Shown here piece by piece: positions 17,576 through 25,960 of a DNA stretch of 64,000 bases; position 1 is the stretch's first letter, and each line of letters starts with the position of its first letter. Where the stretch lies: positions 1 through 64,000 of the forward strand of contig NZ_JBNLIA010000004.1 of the NCBI RefSeq assembly GCF_050122995.1. Reading direction: 5' to 3'. Position numbers and translations under genes: made by a program. The notes below the pieces were generated by a model. The model did not search any database, was not told the DNA's origin, and saw nothing but the letters and a program-made list of their open reading frames with translations. This DNA comes from Haloparvum alkalitolerans. Its GTDB lineage: Archaea; Halobacteriota; Halobacteria; Halobacteriales; Haloferacaceae.

Positions 17576-17719
17576 TTACTCCCCGAACCGAAACACTGCG
17601 TACCCGATCGCGGCCGCGATCAGGAGGACGCCGACCGCGGCGAGGGCCATCGTCTCCGTGCCGACCGCGGCGGTCGCGGCTTCCGTGTGCTCGTGCCCCT
17701 CGTGTAGGAGGACGTTCAT
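17576..17719 (-). CDS. 47-aa single-pass membrane protein
   Basis: Short ORF from the ATG at 17717-17719: begins MNVLLHEGHEHTEAATAAVG, has one hydrophobic helix (about residues 24-42, MALAAVGVLLIAAAIGYAV) and ends FRFGE. The His/Glu-rich N-terminus (HEGHEH) before the helix hints at metal binding. The downstream end faces tRNA-Pro; it is divergent from the Nudix gene. Function unknown; the good codon usage and transmembrane pattern support it as a real gene. Confidence 0.6.
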   Translation of the reverse strand: MNVLLHEGHEHTEAATAAVGTETMALAAVGVLLIAAAIGYAVFRFGE

Positions 17720-17819
17720 GGCCGATCTACCGACCGCGGCGTACAAGCGTCCTTCGAACGATTCCGGCGCGCGGACGGACCCGCCGCGTTTTATGTCCGG
17801 CGCGAGCGGAGCGGCGCGT

Positions 17820-18413
17820 ATGACCGACGAGTCCGCGACGGAGGAGGTGGCGTGGGAGACGACCGCGACCGGGATCGACTACGCGTGTCCCGGCTTCGAC
17901 GTGCGCCGGGACGAGGTGCGGTTCCCCGACGGGGCCGCCGGCGAGTACCACTACGTCGACGAGCCGCCCGCGGTCGTGGTCCTCCCGTTCACGCCCGACG
18001 GCGACGTGGTCGTCATCGAGGAGTGGCGGCAGGCGGTCGACCGCGTCAACCGCGGGCTTCCGGCCGGCGGCGTGGAGCCCGAGGACGGCGACGGGAGCGG
18101 TGACGGCGACCGGTCGCTCGCGGACCTGAAGGCGGCCGCCGCCCGCGAGCTCGCGGAGGAGACCGGCCACGAGGCCGACGCGTTCGAGCACCTGATCTCC
18201 GTGGAGCCGTCGAACGGCATCGCGAACTCCGTCCACCATCACTTCGTCGCGACCGGGTGCGAGCCGACCGCGGAACAGGCGCTCGACCACAACGAGTCGA
18301 TCCGGGTGCGGACGGCCGACTACGACGAGCTGCTGGCGGCGGTCGTCGACGGCGACTGTCGGGACGGGCGCACCGCGCTCGCGGTGACGCAGTACGAGCT
18401 AACGCGGCGATAA
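17820..18413 (+). CDS. Nudix hydrolase (ADP-ribose pyrophosphatase-like)
   Basis: 197 aa. The Nudix box is recognisable but expanded: GGVEPEDG is followed by an acidic low-complexity insertion before AAARELAEETGHEA, which has the catalytic REx2EExG core. VVVIEEWRQAVDRVNRGLPAGG resembles ADP-ribose/NDP-sugar pyrophosphatases. A GTTTTATG box at 17789-17796 sits 27 bases before the ATG. Cytoplasmic; the substrate is likely a nucleoside diphosphate sugar. Confidence 0.85.
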   Translation: MTDESATEEVAWETTATGIDYACPGFDVRRDEVRFPDGAAGEYHYVDEPPAVVVLPFTPDGDVVVIEEWRQAVDRVNRGLPAGGVEPEDGDGSGDGDRSLADLKAAAARELAEETGHEADAFEHLISVEPSNGIANSVHHHFVATGCEPTAEQALDHNESIRVRTADYDELLAAVVDGDCRDGRTALAVTQYELTRR

Positions 18414-18489
18414 GCGGCCGCCGAGACGGACCCGGCGGGGACCGGTCGCAGGCGAATCGTTAACCATTCGCCGACCCCAAGTGGGGGAC

Positions 18490-19302
18490 ATGAGTCGTGC
18501 CACCGCCGCCACCGGTCCCCTCCCCGCGCTGCTCGCGGTCGTGAGCAGCCTGGTGCTCGGGGCCGGGGGGCTCTTCTTCGGGTTCCTCCTCCTCAACGTC
18601 GCCGCGCTCGCCCTGGTGATCGCCGGGGTCGACATCTCGCCGACGCTCAACATCGTGCTCTCGCTGGCGTTCGTCCAGGGCGTCGGCTGCGTGCTGGTCG
18701 CGCTGGCGTACGTCCGCAACCGCGAGCGCGTCAGCGCCGCGGTCAACGACCTGCTCGGAGATGGGGGGCCCGGGGTCCCGTTCTCGGTCGGGTTCGCGTG
18801 GCCGAACCTGCGGGACGGCGCGGCCGCGGTCGGCGCGTACCTCGCCGCGTTCGTCGGCGGCCCCATGATCGCCGGGACGATCGCGGGGCTGCTCGCGCAG
18901 TCCATCGGCGCCGAGACGGGACAGAACAACGCCGTCGAGATCGCGCTGGAGAGCCCCGAACTGCTGCTGTTGATGATCCCGGCCTCGATCCTCCTCGTCG
19001 GTCCGGGCGAGGAGCTGCTGTTCCGCGGCGTCGTCCAGGGACGGCTCCGCGAGGTGTTCGGTCCCGTCGCCTCCGTGGTGCTCGCGGGCACCGTCTTCGC
19101 CGGCCTGCACTGGTTCGCGCTCAGCGGCGGCGACCCGGCCGGGAACCTGCTGTCGCTGGGAGTGCTTCTGGTGCCGAGCTACGTCTTCGGCGCGAGCTAC
19201 GAGTACACCGGCAACATCCTCGTTCCGAGTCTCGCTCACGGGCTTTACAACGCGACGCTGTTCACGCTGTTGTACGTCCTGATCGCGTCCGGAGTGATGT
19301 GA
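18490..19302 (+). CDS. CPBP-family intramembrane metalloprotease
   Basis: 270 aa, about seven membrane helices. The conserved EELLFRGVVQGRL motif (glutamate pair and Arg, around residue 176), a second motif GLHWFAL with His, and LAHGLYN near the end define the CPBP/Abi family, related to CAAX prenyl proteases. In prokaryotes some handle immunity peptides or membrane protein processing; no partner is seen here. The ATG at 18490 is preferred over a GTG nine bases upstream. Confidence 0.85.
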   Translation: MSRATAATGPLPALLAVVSSLVLGAGGLFFGFLLLNVAALALVIAGVDISPTLNIVLSLAFVQGVGCVLVALAYVRNRERVSAAVNDLLGDGGPGVPFSVGFAWPNLRDGAAAVGAYLAAFVGGPMIAGTIAGLLAQSIGAETGQNNAVEIALESPELLLLMIPASILLVGPGEELLFRGVVQGRLREVFGPVASVVLAGTVFAGLHWFALSGGDPAGNLLSLGVLLVPSYVFGASYEYTGNILVPSLAHGLYNATLFTLLYVLIASGVM

Positions 19303-19428
19303 CTCGGCGCACCGATCGCCTTCTGAACGAGCGATCGGTAGCGTGACCAACGGACGGTGACCGCGGAGTCACCGCGGACCGCCATCACAGAAATGGACGG
19401 GCCGACGACGGAGCGAACGCCGCGGCGC

Positions 19429-20679
19429 TCACACCGTCACGGTCGCGCCCAACTCCGGCGCGCTCGCGTCGTGGCCGTCCGCGGAGAGCCGTTCCGCGAA
19501 GCCGGGCGCGTCGTCGCCGTGGACGACCAGTACCTCCGCGCCGCGGTAGGGGTCCAGGAACTCGCGGAGGCCGCCGCGGTCGGCGTGCGCGGAGAAGTCG
19601 TACGCCTCGACGGTCGCGCTCACCTGCATCACGCGGCCGTCGATCTCCGCGCTGCCGGTCTCCAGCAGGGACCGACCGGGCGTCCCCTCGACCTGATAGC
19701 CGGTCATCGTCACCGCGTTGACCGGATTCGCGCGGACCGCGGGGACGTACGTCATCGCGGGCCCGCCCGAGAGCATCCCGCTCGTGGTGACGATGACGGC
19801 GGGCTGGTCGGCGATGCGCTCGCGCTGGCCGTCGCGGCCGTCCACGAACCGGGCGTGGGCGATCGCCCGTCGGAGGGCGTCGGGGTCGCGGACGAAACCC
19901 GGATGGTTCTTCAGCATTCGCGCCACGTCGGTCCCCATCCCGTCGACGTAACAGGGGAGGTCGTGGGCCGCACAGACCAGCAGTAGCTCCTGCGTGCGCC
20001 CGATGGCGAACGCGGGCGCGACGACGGTGCCGCCCTCCCACAGCGTCGTCTCGACGCGGTCGACGAACCGGTCCTCGACGGTCGCACGCGGCTCGTGATC
20101 CACGTCCGCGTAGGTCGACTCGCAGACGACCGCGTCCGCGTCGGGGCGGGCCGTCGTTCCGGAGAGCAGGCGCTGGTCGTCGGTGTGGAAGTCGCCGGCG
20201 TACAGCAGCCGCGTCTCGCCGTCGTCGACCAGGACGTGTGCGGAGCCGGGGATGTGGCCGGCGTCGTACAGCGTCACCTCGTAGCCGCCGGCGGCGATTC
20301 CGCCACAGACCGGGAACGGCTCGCGGTAGCCGTGGCACCGCTCGACCTCGCCGAGCCGGCGGACGTGCTCGGCGGTGAACGGGCAGGTCGGGCTGTTGCC
20401 GCGGAGCTTGAGCGTGTCCCGCGCGAGCGTGCGGGCGAGCTCCCCGGTGGGCGGCGTCCAGTGGATCGCGGGGCGACGCCGCCCCGACAGCAGCGCCGGC
20501 ACGGAGCCGACGTGGTCGAGGTGGCCGTGCGAGACGACGACCGCCTCCGGCTCCGGCGTCCGGACCGGGTACTGCGGCGGCTCGGCGGCCAGCGTGCCGA
20601 AGTCGAGCAGCAGTCGGTCGTCGACGAGCACCGCGCTCCGACCGACCTCGCGGGCGCCGCCGAGGAACTCCAACTCCAT
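19429..20679 (-). CDS. Beta-CASP metallo-beta-lactamase ribonuclease
   Basis: 416 aa. Metallo-beta-lactamase motifs: VVSHGHLDHVG (HxHxDH), AGHIPGSAHV (His), YAGDFHTDD (Asp); beta-CASP motifs: VCESTYAD, SAHADRGGL and a terminal VLVVHGDD. No KH domains, so it is not the long aCPSF1 type but closer to the short archaeal RNase J/CPSF2-like exonucleases. Likely degrades or trims RNA in the cytoplasm. It stands alone with its own ATG at 20677-20679. Confidence 0.88.
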   Translation of the reverse strand: MELEFLGGAREVGRSAVLVDDRLLLDFGTLAAEPPQYPVRTPEPEAVVVSHGHLDHVGSVPALLSGRRRPAIHWTPPTGELARTLARDTLKLRGNSPTCPFTAEHVRRLGEVERCHGYREPFPVCGGIAAGGYEVTLYDAGHIPGSAHVLVDDGETRLLYAGDFHTDDQRLLSGTTARPDADAVVCESTYADVDHEPRATVEDRFVDRVETTLWEGGTVVAPAFAIGRTQELLLVCAAHDLPCYVDGMGTDVARMLKNHPGFVRDPDALRRAIAHARFVDGRDGQRERIADQPAVIVTTSGMLSGGPAMTYVPAVRANPVNAVTMTGYQVEGTPGRSLLETGSAEIDGRVMQVSATVEAYDFSAHADRGGLREFLDPYRGAEVLVVHGDDAPGFAERLSADGHDASAPELGATVTV

Positions 20680-20733
20680 CGCCGGACCCTACCGGACGAG
20701 GGCGTTAGTGTCTGTCGAGTCCGGGTCTCCCGC

Positions 20734-21315
20734 TCATCGCTCGCAGTCGGTTCGACCGTCCACCAGCGCGGGGACCGGCCCGAGCAGCCACACCCACGCC
20801 GCCACGACCAGCGCGCCGACGAACTCGGGGAGTGCGAGGCCGGTGGCCGGCCAGAGCCCCGCGCCCCACGTCACCCACGCGAGGACGTGGCCGGCCGCGA
20901 GGGCGAGGGTGAGGCGACCGGTCGACTCGTTGCGGCGAGCGGCGCCGTCGACCGCGAGCGCGACCGTCGCGAGCAGGAAGAAGCCGACGGCGACGGGCGC
21001 GTGCAGGGCGGTCCCGCTCGGGAAGAGCCCCACGCCGGCCAGACAGAGCGTCCCGCCGCCGAACGAGACGCCGACCGCACGGCCGCCGCGCTCCGCCAGC
21101 AGGTGCGCGTACGGGAGTCCGAGCAGGCCGCCGCCGACGAGCGACGCGTTGAACGCGAGCGCGCTCGGCGCGCGGACGCCCAGGTCCGAGAGCGCGTCGG
21201 CCGTCCACGAGAAGGTCGGGTCCAGCGCCGTCGCCAGCAGGATCCCGCCGAGCGCGACGGCGGGGGAGGCGGCGCCGGCGGCGCGGCGTCGGCCGCCGAA
21301 GCGGCGGAGGGGCAC
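20734..21315 (-). CDS. DUF998 membrane protein
   Basis: 193 aa from a GTG at 21313-21315 (a TTG 27 bases upstream is possible). Six predicted membrane helices in two groups; DPTFSWTADALSDLG near residue 37 matches the SxxxxxxSxLG motif of DUF998, a family of multi-pass proteins of unknown function common in haloarchaea. It lies 54 bp beyond the beta-CASP gene start on the same strand and may be co-transcribed with it. Confidence 0.8.
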   Translation of the reverse strand: MPLRRFGGRRRAAGAASPAVALGGILLATALDPTFSWTADALSDLGVRAPSALAFNASLVGGGLLGLPYAHLLAERGGRAVGVSFGGGTLCLAGVGLFPSGTALHAPVAVGFFLLATVALAVDGAARRNESTGRLTLALAAGHVLAWVTWGAGLWPATGLALPEFVGALVVAAWVWLLGPVPALVDGRTDCER

Positions 21316-21393
21316 GATACGTGACTCTCGCGCTCGGGACAAAAGGATGCCGCCGACTTCCGCGGGGGGACCGGTTCCGGGGAGCGAGCGGCC

Positions 21394-21573
21394 CTACCGC
21401 TGGGTCTCGTCCGCGACGAGGTACGTTTTGCCCCCGCGGCGCTCTAGGTGGAGTTCGGCACCGCGGACGTCGTTCGCGCGGGCGCGCTCCGGAAGGCGGT
21501 CGGCTTCGCAGTCGGTCACGTCGAGTCGTGCGCGGCCGGCGAACCGCGTCGAGGGGGTCGTTCGGGAGTCCAT
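21394..21573 (-). CDS. 59-aa small haloarchaeal protein
   Basis: Short ORF, ATG at 21571-21573, stop at 21394. Sequence starts MDSRTTPSTRFAGRARLDV and ends RRGGKTYLVADETQR. Charged, no membrane segment, one cysteine; probably one small beta-strand-rich domain (ARLDVTDCEADRLPERA, then GAELHLERRGGKTYLV). Codon composition with G/C third positions fits a real gene. Function unknown. Confidence 0.55.
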   Translation of the reverse strand: MDSRTTPSTRFAGRARLDVTDCEADRLPERARANDVRGAELHLERRGGKTYLVADETQR

Positions 21574-21676
21574 ACCTCGAGATGCCCGCGTTGCTACCTA
21601 TAACCGAGCCAAGGGCGGAGTGAAAGTGAAAGTAAGGGCGGGCGTCGGGTCGGCGCCGCGACCGGCGGTCGATCCC

Positions 21677-21976
21677 CTAGCGGTTCACGCCGGCCGTTCC
21701 GTCGTCCTCCACGACGCGGACGGTGAAGGGGGCGTAGCCGCCGTAGGCGGTGTCGAGCGCGCCCATCCACCAGTTCCAGCGCTCGGGGAGGGAGGCGTCG
21801 TCGGGCGCGTCCGAGAGGTGCCGCAGCACGTCCGGGACGGTCAGGGCGTGGCCGCGGTCGCGCTTCGGCTTGCCGGAGTCCGCGAGGTCGCGCGCCTGTC
21901 GTGCCACCACGCGCTGCTCCGCGTCCGTGCCGCCGAACTCCTCGGCCAGCGCCGCCTCCAGACGCTTCGCGTCCAT
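21677..21976 (-). CDS. Conserved haloarchaeal protein, 99 aa
   Basis: Soluble, mixed-charge protein. The N-terminal half is helical (RLEAALAEEFGGTDAEQRVVARQARDLADSGK). The second half has LTVPDVLRHLSDAPDDASLPERWNWWMGALD, with a WNWWMG motif, and a final strand FTVRVV. I do not recognise a named domain. The ATG at 21974-21976 is a clear start; the gene is divergent from glmM. Function unknown. Confidence 0.65.
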   Translation of the reverse strand: MDAKRLEAALAEEFGGTDAEQRVVARQARDLADSGKPKRDRGHALTVPDVLRHLSDAPDDASLPERWNWWMGALDTAYGGYAPFTVRVVEDDGTAGVNR

Positions 21977-22116
21977 GTCGCGAGATACGCACCGCAGGTA
22001 TATGAGTGTGAAGGATTAGCACACGCCGTCCGGTCCGACGGGAAACGGGCGGTCCGACGGGAGCTCACGCGGGCGCCTTCGGAACGGCTTTCCCCCGGGC
22101 CGGTCACCTCTCGGGC

Positions 22117-23475
22117 ATGAAGCTGTTCGGCTCCAGCGGCACGCGCGGGGTCGCCATCTCGGACCTGTCGCCGACGTTCGCGTTGCGCGTCGCGAAGGCC
22201 GCCGGGACGGTGTGGGAGGCCGACTGCGTCGCGGTCGCCCGCGACACCAGAACCACGGGGGAACTGTTCGCCAACGCCGTCGCCTCGGGGCTCGCGGCGG
22301 TCGGCTGTGACGTGGACCGGCTCGGCGTCGCGCCCACGCCCGCGGTGAGCCGCTACTGCGAGGCGGAGGGAGTCCCCTGCGTGCTCGTCACCGCCTCGCA
22401 CAACCCGCCGGAGTTCAACGGCATCAAGCTCGTCGGCGACGACGGCGTGGAGCTCTCGGTCGACGCGCTCGAACGCGTCGAGAACCACATCCTCGGCGAG
22501 GAGTACGACGAGGCGACGTGGGACGCGGTCGGCGAGGAGACGCGCGTCGACGGCGTCACCGAGAGCTACGTCGACGAGGTCGTCGCGAGCGTCGACCGCG
22601 CCGCCATCGACGCGGCGGACCTCACCGTCGCGGTCGACCCCGGCCACGGCGCGGGCGCGCTCACGAACCCCGAGGTCTTCCGCCGGCTGGGCTGTGCGGT
22701 CGTCACCACGAACGCCCAGCCGGACGGCCACTTCCCCGGGCGGCTGCCCGAACCGGTGCCGGAGCACCTCGACGACCTCCGACGGCTGGTCCGGGCCGCG
22801 GACGCGGACGTGGGGATCGCCCACGACGGCGACGCGGACCGCGCGGTGTTCGTCGACGAGCGGGGTCGGTACATCGAGGGCGACGCCTCCATCGCCGCGC
22901 TGGCGAAGGCGGCCCTGGAGCCGGGCGACGCCACCGTCGCCGCGGTGAACGTCTCCCAGCGGCTCGTCGACGTCTGCGAGGCGGTCGGTGCGGACCTCGA
23001 GTTGACGCCCATCGGCGCGACGAGCATCATCACCCGGACCCGCGAACTACAGGCGGCGGGCACGCGCGTCCCGGTCGCGGGCGAGGGGAACGGCGGCGTC
23101 TTCTTCCCCGAGTACCGGCTCACGCGGGACGGCGCCTACATCGGCGCGAAGTTCCTCGAACTGCTCGCGGACGGCCGGACTGCCAGCGAGGTGGTCGAGC
23201 CGTTCGCCGACTACCACAACGTCCGCGAGAACGTCGGCTACGACGCGGAACCGGAGTTGGACCGGATGCTCGACGCGGCCGCCGAGTACGCGATGAACGC
23301 GGACGCCGACCTCGACACGAAGGACGGCTACCGGCTCGACTACGGCGACGCGTGGGTGCTGGTGCGGCCCTCCGGCACCGAGCCGAAGGTCCGGATCTAC
23401 GCCGAGGCGCGCGACGCGGACCGCGCCCACGACCTCGCCGCCGAGGCGCGCGAGCAGGTCGAGAACGCGAAGTAG
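22117..23475 (+). CDS. glmM: Phosphoglucosamine mutase / phosphohexomutase
   Basis: 452 aa alpha-D-phosphohexomutase. Active-site serine loop TASHNPPEFNGIK (Ser about residue 93), metal loop DGDADRAVFVDE, sugar-binding loop GEGNGGVFFPE and phosphate-binding RPSGTEPKVRIYAEA are all intact. Closest to archaeal GlmM, supplying GlcN-1-P for UDP-GlcNAc and glycan synthesis; a phosphomannomutase role cannot be excluded. ATG at 22117. Confidence 0.9.
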   Translation: MKLFGSSGTRGVAISDLSPTFALRVAKAAGTVWEADCVAVARDTRTTGELFANAVASGLAAVGCDVDRLGVAPTPAVSRYCEAEGVPCVLVTASHNPPEFNGIKLVGDDGVELSVDALERVENHILGEEYDEATWDAVGEETRVDGVTESYVDEVVASVDRAAIDAADLTVAVDPGHGAGALTNPEVFRRLGCAVVTTNAQPDGHFPGRLPEPVPEHLDDLRRLVRAADADVGIAHDGDADRAVFVDERGRYIEGDASIAALAKAALEPGDATVAAVNVSQRLVDVCEAVGADLELTPIGATSIITRTRELQAAGTRVPVAGEGNGGVFFPEYRLTRDGAYIGAKFLELLADGRTASEVVEPFADYHNVRENVGYDAEPELDRMLDAAAEYAMNADADLDTKDGYRLDYGDAWVLVRPSGTEPKVRIYAEARDADRAHDLAAEAREQVENAK

Positions 23476-23523
23476 CGCATCTTCCTCGCGAGAAAAGTTC
23501 GGGACGGCTGCCCCGTCGGGACG

Positions 23524-23976
23524 TCAGTAGTCGTCGGCGTCGGGGTCGTAGCGGTCGCCGTACTCGCGGTCGGGGTCGACGGGCGCCCCCTCCTCCGTCT
23601 CGGGGGCGACGTAGTCGATGAACGCCCCGACCTCGGGATCGCGGACGGTCACCTCGACCGAGATGTCGCCCAACTCGTCGGGGTTGCCCACCGCGAAGTT
23701 GACGACGCCCTCGTAGGCGGCCTGCTTCTTGAGCCGGAAGGAGAACCCGGTCTCGGTGGCGTTGTCGCGGAAGACGCGCCGCGCGGTGTCGAGGATCTCC
23801 TGCTCGTGGAGCACGTCCGAGAAGGGGTCGAGGGTGTGCGCCTCCGCGACGAGCAGTCCCGGCTCGTGGGTCAGGTCGGCCTCCGGGAAGACGTTGTGGA
23901 CGGCGTCGGCCACGCGGTCGGTCACCTCCGTGTCGTTGACCGGTGCCTCGATCCGCACGTCGACGCTGTAGATCAT
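23524..23976 (-). CDS. UPF0201 RNA-binding-like protein
   Basis: 150 aa. It begins MIYSVDVRIEAPVNDTEVTD and contains FSDVLHEQEILDTARRVFRDN, matching the archaeal UPF0201 family, whose fold resembles ribosomal protein L5-like/RNA-binding domains. The last about 25 residues are acidic and Tyr/Asp-rich (DREYGDRYDPDADDY). Its ATG overlaps the UPF0200 kinase stop by four bases, so the pair is translationally coupled, a common archaeal arrangement. Molecular function unproven. Confidence 0.85.
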   Translation of the reverse strand: MIYSVDVRIEAPVNDTEVTDRVADAVHNVFPEADLTHEPGLLVAEAHTLDPFSDVLHEQEILDTARRVFRDNATETGFSFRLKKQAAYEGVVNFAVGNPDELGDISVEVTVRDPEVGAFIDYVAPETEEGAPVDPDREYGDRYDPDADDY

Positions 23977-24551
23977 CGCTCGCCCTCCGCTTTCTCGGCG
24001 GTGTCCACGACGCCGAGCACCTCGCGTACGCGCTCGCGGAACGAGGCGAGCGACCCGGTGTTGTCGATCTCCACGTCCGCGGCGTCGAGGGTCTCGCCGA
24101 GGCCGAGTTCGAGTTCGCGCTCGTCGCGCTCGCGGAGGGCCTCGAGGTCGGAGTCGGACTCGTCGCGCCCGCGCTCGTGGAGGCGCTCGGCGCGGAGGTC
24201 GAAGGGGGCGCGGATCGCCACGAGCGTGAAGTCGTCGCCGAACGCCTCGCGGAAGCGCTCCGCCTCCACCATCGATCGGAGGCCGTCGACCAGCACCGCG
24301 TCGGCGTCGTCCTCGGCGGCCGCCTCGCGGATCCGCGGGACCGTGCGGGCCGCGACCGCGTCCGCACCCTCCTCCTCGCGGAGCCGCCCCGCCATCTCGC
24401 CGTGGTGCTCGGCGGGGTCGAGTCCCCGGCGGCGGCACTCCGCCCGGATGACGTCGCCCATGACGACCACCGGGACCCCCTGCTCCTCCGCGACCGCCGC
24501 GGCCTCCCCCTTCCCGCTGCCGGGCAGGCCGACGGTGCCGATGACTCTCAT
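23973..24551 (-). CDS. UPF0200 P-loop kinase (dephospho-CoA/adenylate kinase-like)
   Basis: 192 aa with the Walker A motif GLPGSGKG at residues 7-14, then VVMGDVIRAECRRRGLD (LID/AMP-site-like) and VLVDGLRSMVEAERFR. ENTGS-like end (IDNTGSLASFRERV) resembles dephospho-CoA kinases. The family is annotated UPF0200; some archaeal dephospho-CoA kinases are unrelated, so substrate is uncertain. First gene of a two-gene operon with UPF0201. Confidence 0.85.
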   Translation of the reverse strand: MRVIGTVGLPGSGKGEAAAVAEEQGVPVVVMGDVIRAECRRRGLDPAEHHGEMAGRLREEEGADAVAARTVPRIREAAAEDDADAVLVDGLRSMVEAERFREAFGDDFTLVAIRAPFDLRAERLHERGRDESDSDLEALRERDERELELGLGETLDAADVEIDNTGSLASFRERVREVLGVVDTAEKAEGER

Positions 24552-24727
24552 CGGTCCCGCTACCCGCGTCGCGGACTTATGTCTGCTGTTGCGGGCCGCG
24601 CCGCGGCCGGTGGCGCCCGCGGACGCGTCGGCGGCGCGCCACGGGAGCGCCGCCCGCGGCCGCGACCCGAGCGCGTCGACCGCGGAACCTAACCGCTTTT
24701 TACCGGCCGGGGATAGACACCGGACGA

Positions 24728-24802
24728 GGGCACGTAGCTCAGCCAGGATAGAGCGTCGGACTTCTAATCCGATGGTCGAGGGTTCGAATCCCTCCGTGCT
24801 CG
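24728..24802 (+). tRNA. tRNA-Arg (anticodon TCT)
   Basis: 75-nt cloverleaf: acceptor GGGCACG/CGTGCTC with one G-T pair, anticodon stem TCGGA/TCCGA around CTTCTAA (anticodon TCT), T-arm GAGGG/CCCTC, discriminator G. No intron. A CTTTTTACC box near 24695 is about 30 bases upstream. Confidence 0.95.
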
Positions 24803-24909
24803 TTCCCACTCCTTGTGTTCCGAAGTCCCGCGCGGTTCCGGACCACGCTTCTCGAGCGCCGACCGCGGTCCGGCGCAGTCCTTATGTCCCTGCTGCCCGC
24901 TTCCCCGCT

Positions 24910-25377
24910 ATGAGCCACGCTCCCGCCCCGACCGTGGAGGAGGCGCTCCACACGACCCTCGACGCGCCCTTCGAGGACGCCGTCCCGTTCGTGCAACTGG
25001 AACACGAGCTGGCGGACTTCGAGACGGTGCAGGTGACCAGACTCGACGAGATGATCGCGGGCATGCTCGGCGACGAGGTGGAGCGGACCGCGCTGCTGGT
25101 GGTCTGTCACCCCCAGATCGCCCGGGACGCGCTCGCCATCGACCCGACGCTTGCGGGCCTGCTCCCCTGCACGACGGTTATCTACGAGTGCGCGGACGAC
25201 GACCTCGTCCACGTCCACCACGTCTCCGCGACGAAGGCGATCCGCGACCTGGGCTGTGCGCCCGGCGACTGCGAGCCCGAGGTCGAGGCGCTGATCGACC
25301 TCACCGGCGAGCGCATGAGCGAGGTCTGGGCGAACATCGAGCGGCACGCCGAGTCCGCGACGCCGGCCGAGGAGTAG
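24910..25377 (+). CDS. DUF302 domain protein
   Basis: 155 aa. ALHTTLDAPFEDAVPFVQLEHELADFETVQVTRLDEMI, then TALLVVCHPQIARDALAIDPTLAGLLPCTTVIYE fits DUF302, a small alpha/beta fold of unknown function often linked to metal or redox stress. Two Cys in the C-terminal part (LGCAPGDCEPE) are an extra feature. ATG at 24910. Confidence 0.85.
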   Translation: MSHAPAPTVEEALHTTLDAPFEDAVPFVQLEHELADFETVQVTRLDEMIAGMLGDEVERTALLVVCHPQIARDALAIDPTLAGLLPCTTVIYECADDDLVHVHHVSATKAIRDLGCAPGDCEPEVEALIDLTGERMSEVWANIERHAESATPAEE

Positions 25378-25380
25378 CCC

Positions 25381-25701
25381 TCAGGACCGGTCCGCGGCCC
25401 ACGTCTCCACGTAGCCGTCCCGCACGTCCTCCGCGCAGCCCTCGCAGTCGGGGTGGCCCGCCTCGAAGCACTCGGGGCGGCCGTCCGCGCCGACCGCGAC
25501 CGTCCGCTTCTCGGCGTGGCGTCGGCAGACGATCCGCGCGTCGCCGGCCGCGTCCGTCGGCAGGTCGTACCGCTCCGCGCCCGAGCGGTCCGGCTCCCCC
25601 TCGTCGTCCCGCCCCTCCGCGTACGCCCGCTTCGCCTCCTCGAACTGGCGGCCGGCCTTGCGGAGCTGCTGCCGGATGACGCGCCCGAGCCGGTCGTCCA
25701 T
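25381..25701 (-). CDS. Conserved haloarchaeal zinc-binding-like protein (DUF7091-like)
   Basis: 106 aa. The N-terminal half is helical and basic/acidic (VIRQQLRKAGRQFEEAKRAYAEGR). The C-terminal half carries VCRRHAEKRTV, CFEAGHPDCEGCAEDV with Cys/His residues spaced as a small zinc knuckle. I recall the architecture as DUF7091 with moderate certainty. Convergent with the DUF302 gene: the stops are 3 bp apart. Function unknown. Confidence 0.65.
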   Translation of the reverse strand: MDDRLGRVIRQQLRKAGRQFEEAKRAYAEGRDDEGEPDRSGAERYDLPTDAAGDARIVCRRHAEKRTVAVGADGRPECFEAGHPDCEGCAEDVRDGYVETWAADRS

Positions 25702-25891
25702 GCGCGACCGTTCGGCGGCCGCGGACAAAGGTCCGTTGGCGCGGCCGGGCCTCTCGATCCGACCGTGCGAACGCCACCCGTGGCACCGGGTTCCACTCGA
25801 AACGGAGCCCGCGGAGAGCCGACGGCCGTCTGACGCCGTCGCCGTTCTCGGACTCCTTCCGTCGGTTTCCACTTCCACCCCGGTCGCGAAA

Positions 25892-25900
25892 CCTTTTACG
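25892..25900 (+). promoter_or_regulatory. Predicted promoter of the RPA operon
   Basis: CCTTTTACG is AT-rich in an otherwise GC-rich tract. Its distance places the start of transcription near 25920, the A of a short upstream ATG, not at the RPA start at 25961. Confidence 0.55.
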
Positions 25901-25919
25901 CCATTCCGCACCAACGGCC

Positions 25920-25955
25920 ATGTGCCTCCCCTTGAAACACGACCGGAGGCAGTGA
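25920..25955 (+). other. Putative 11-codon upstream ORF in the RPA leader
   Basis: ATG at 25920 reads MCLPLKHDRRQ then TGA at 25953-25955, ending five bases before the RPA ATG. The ATG sits about 27 bases after the TATA-like box, so it could be a leaderless start. A GGAGG at 25944-25948 lies inside it, 12 bases before the RPA start, and could serve as the downstream ribosome site. Confidence 0.4.
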
Positions 25956-25960
25956 ACCCC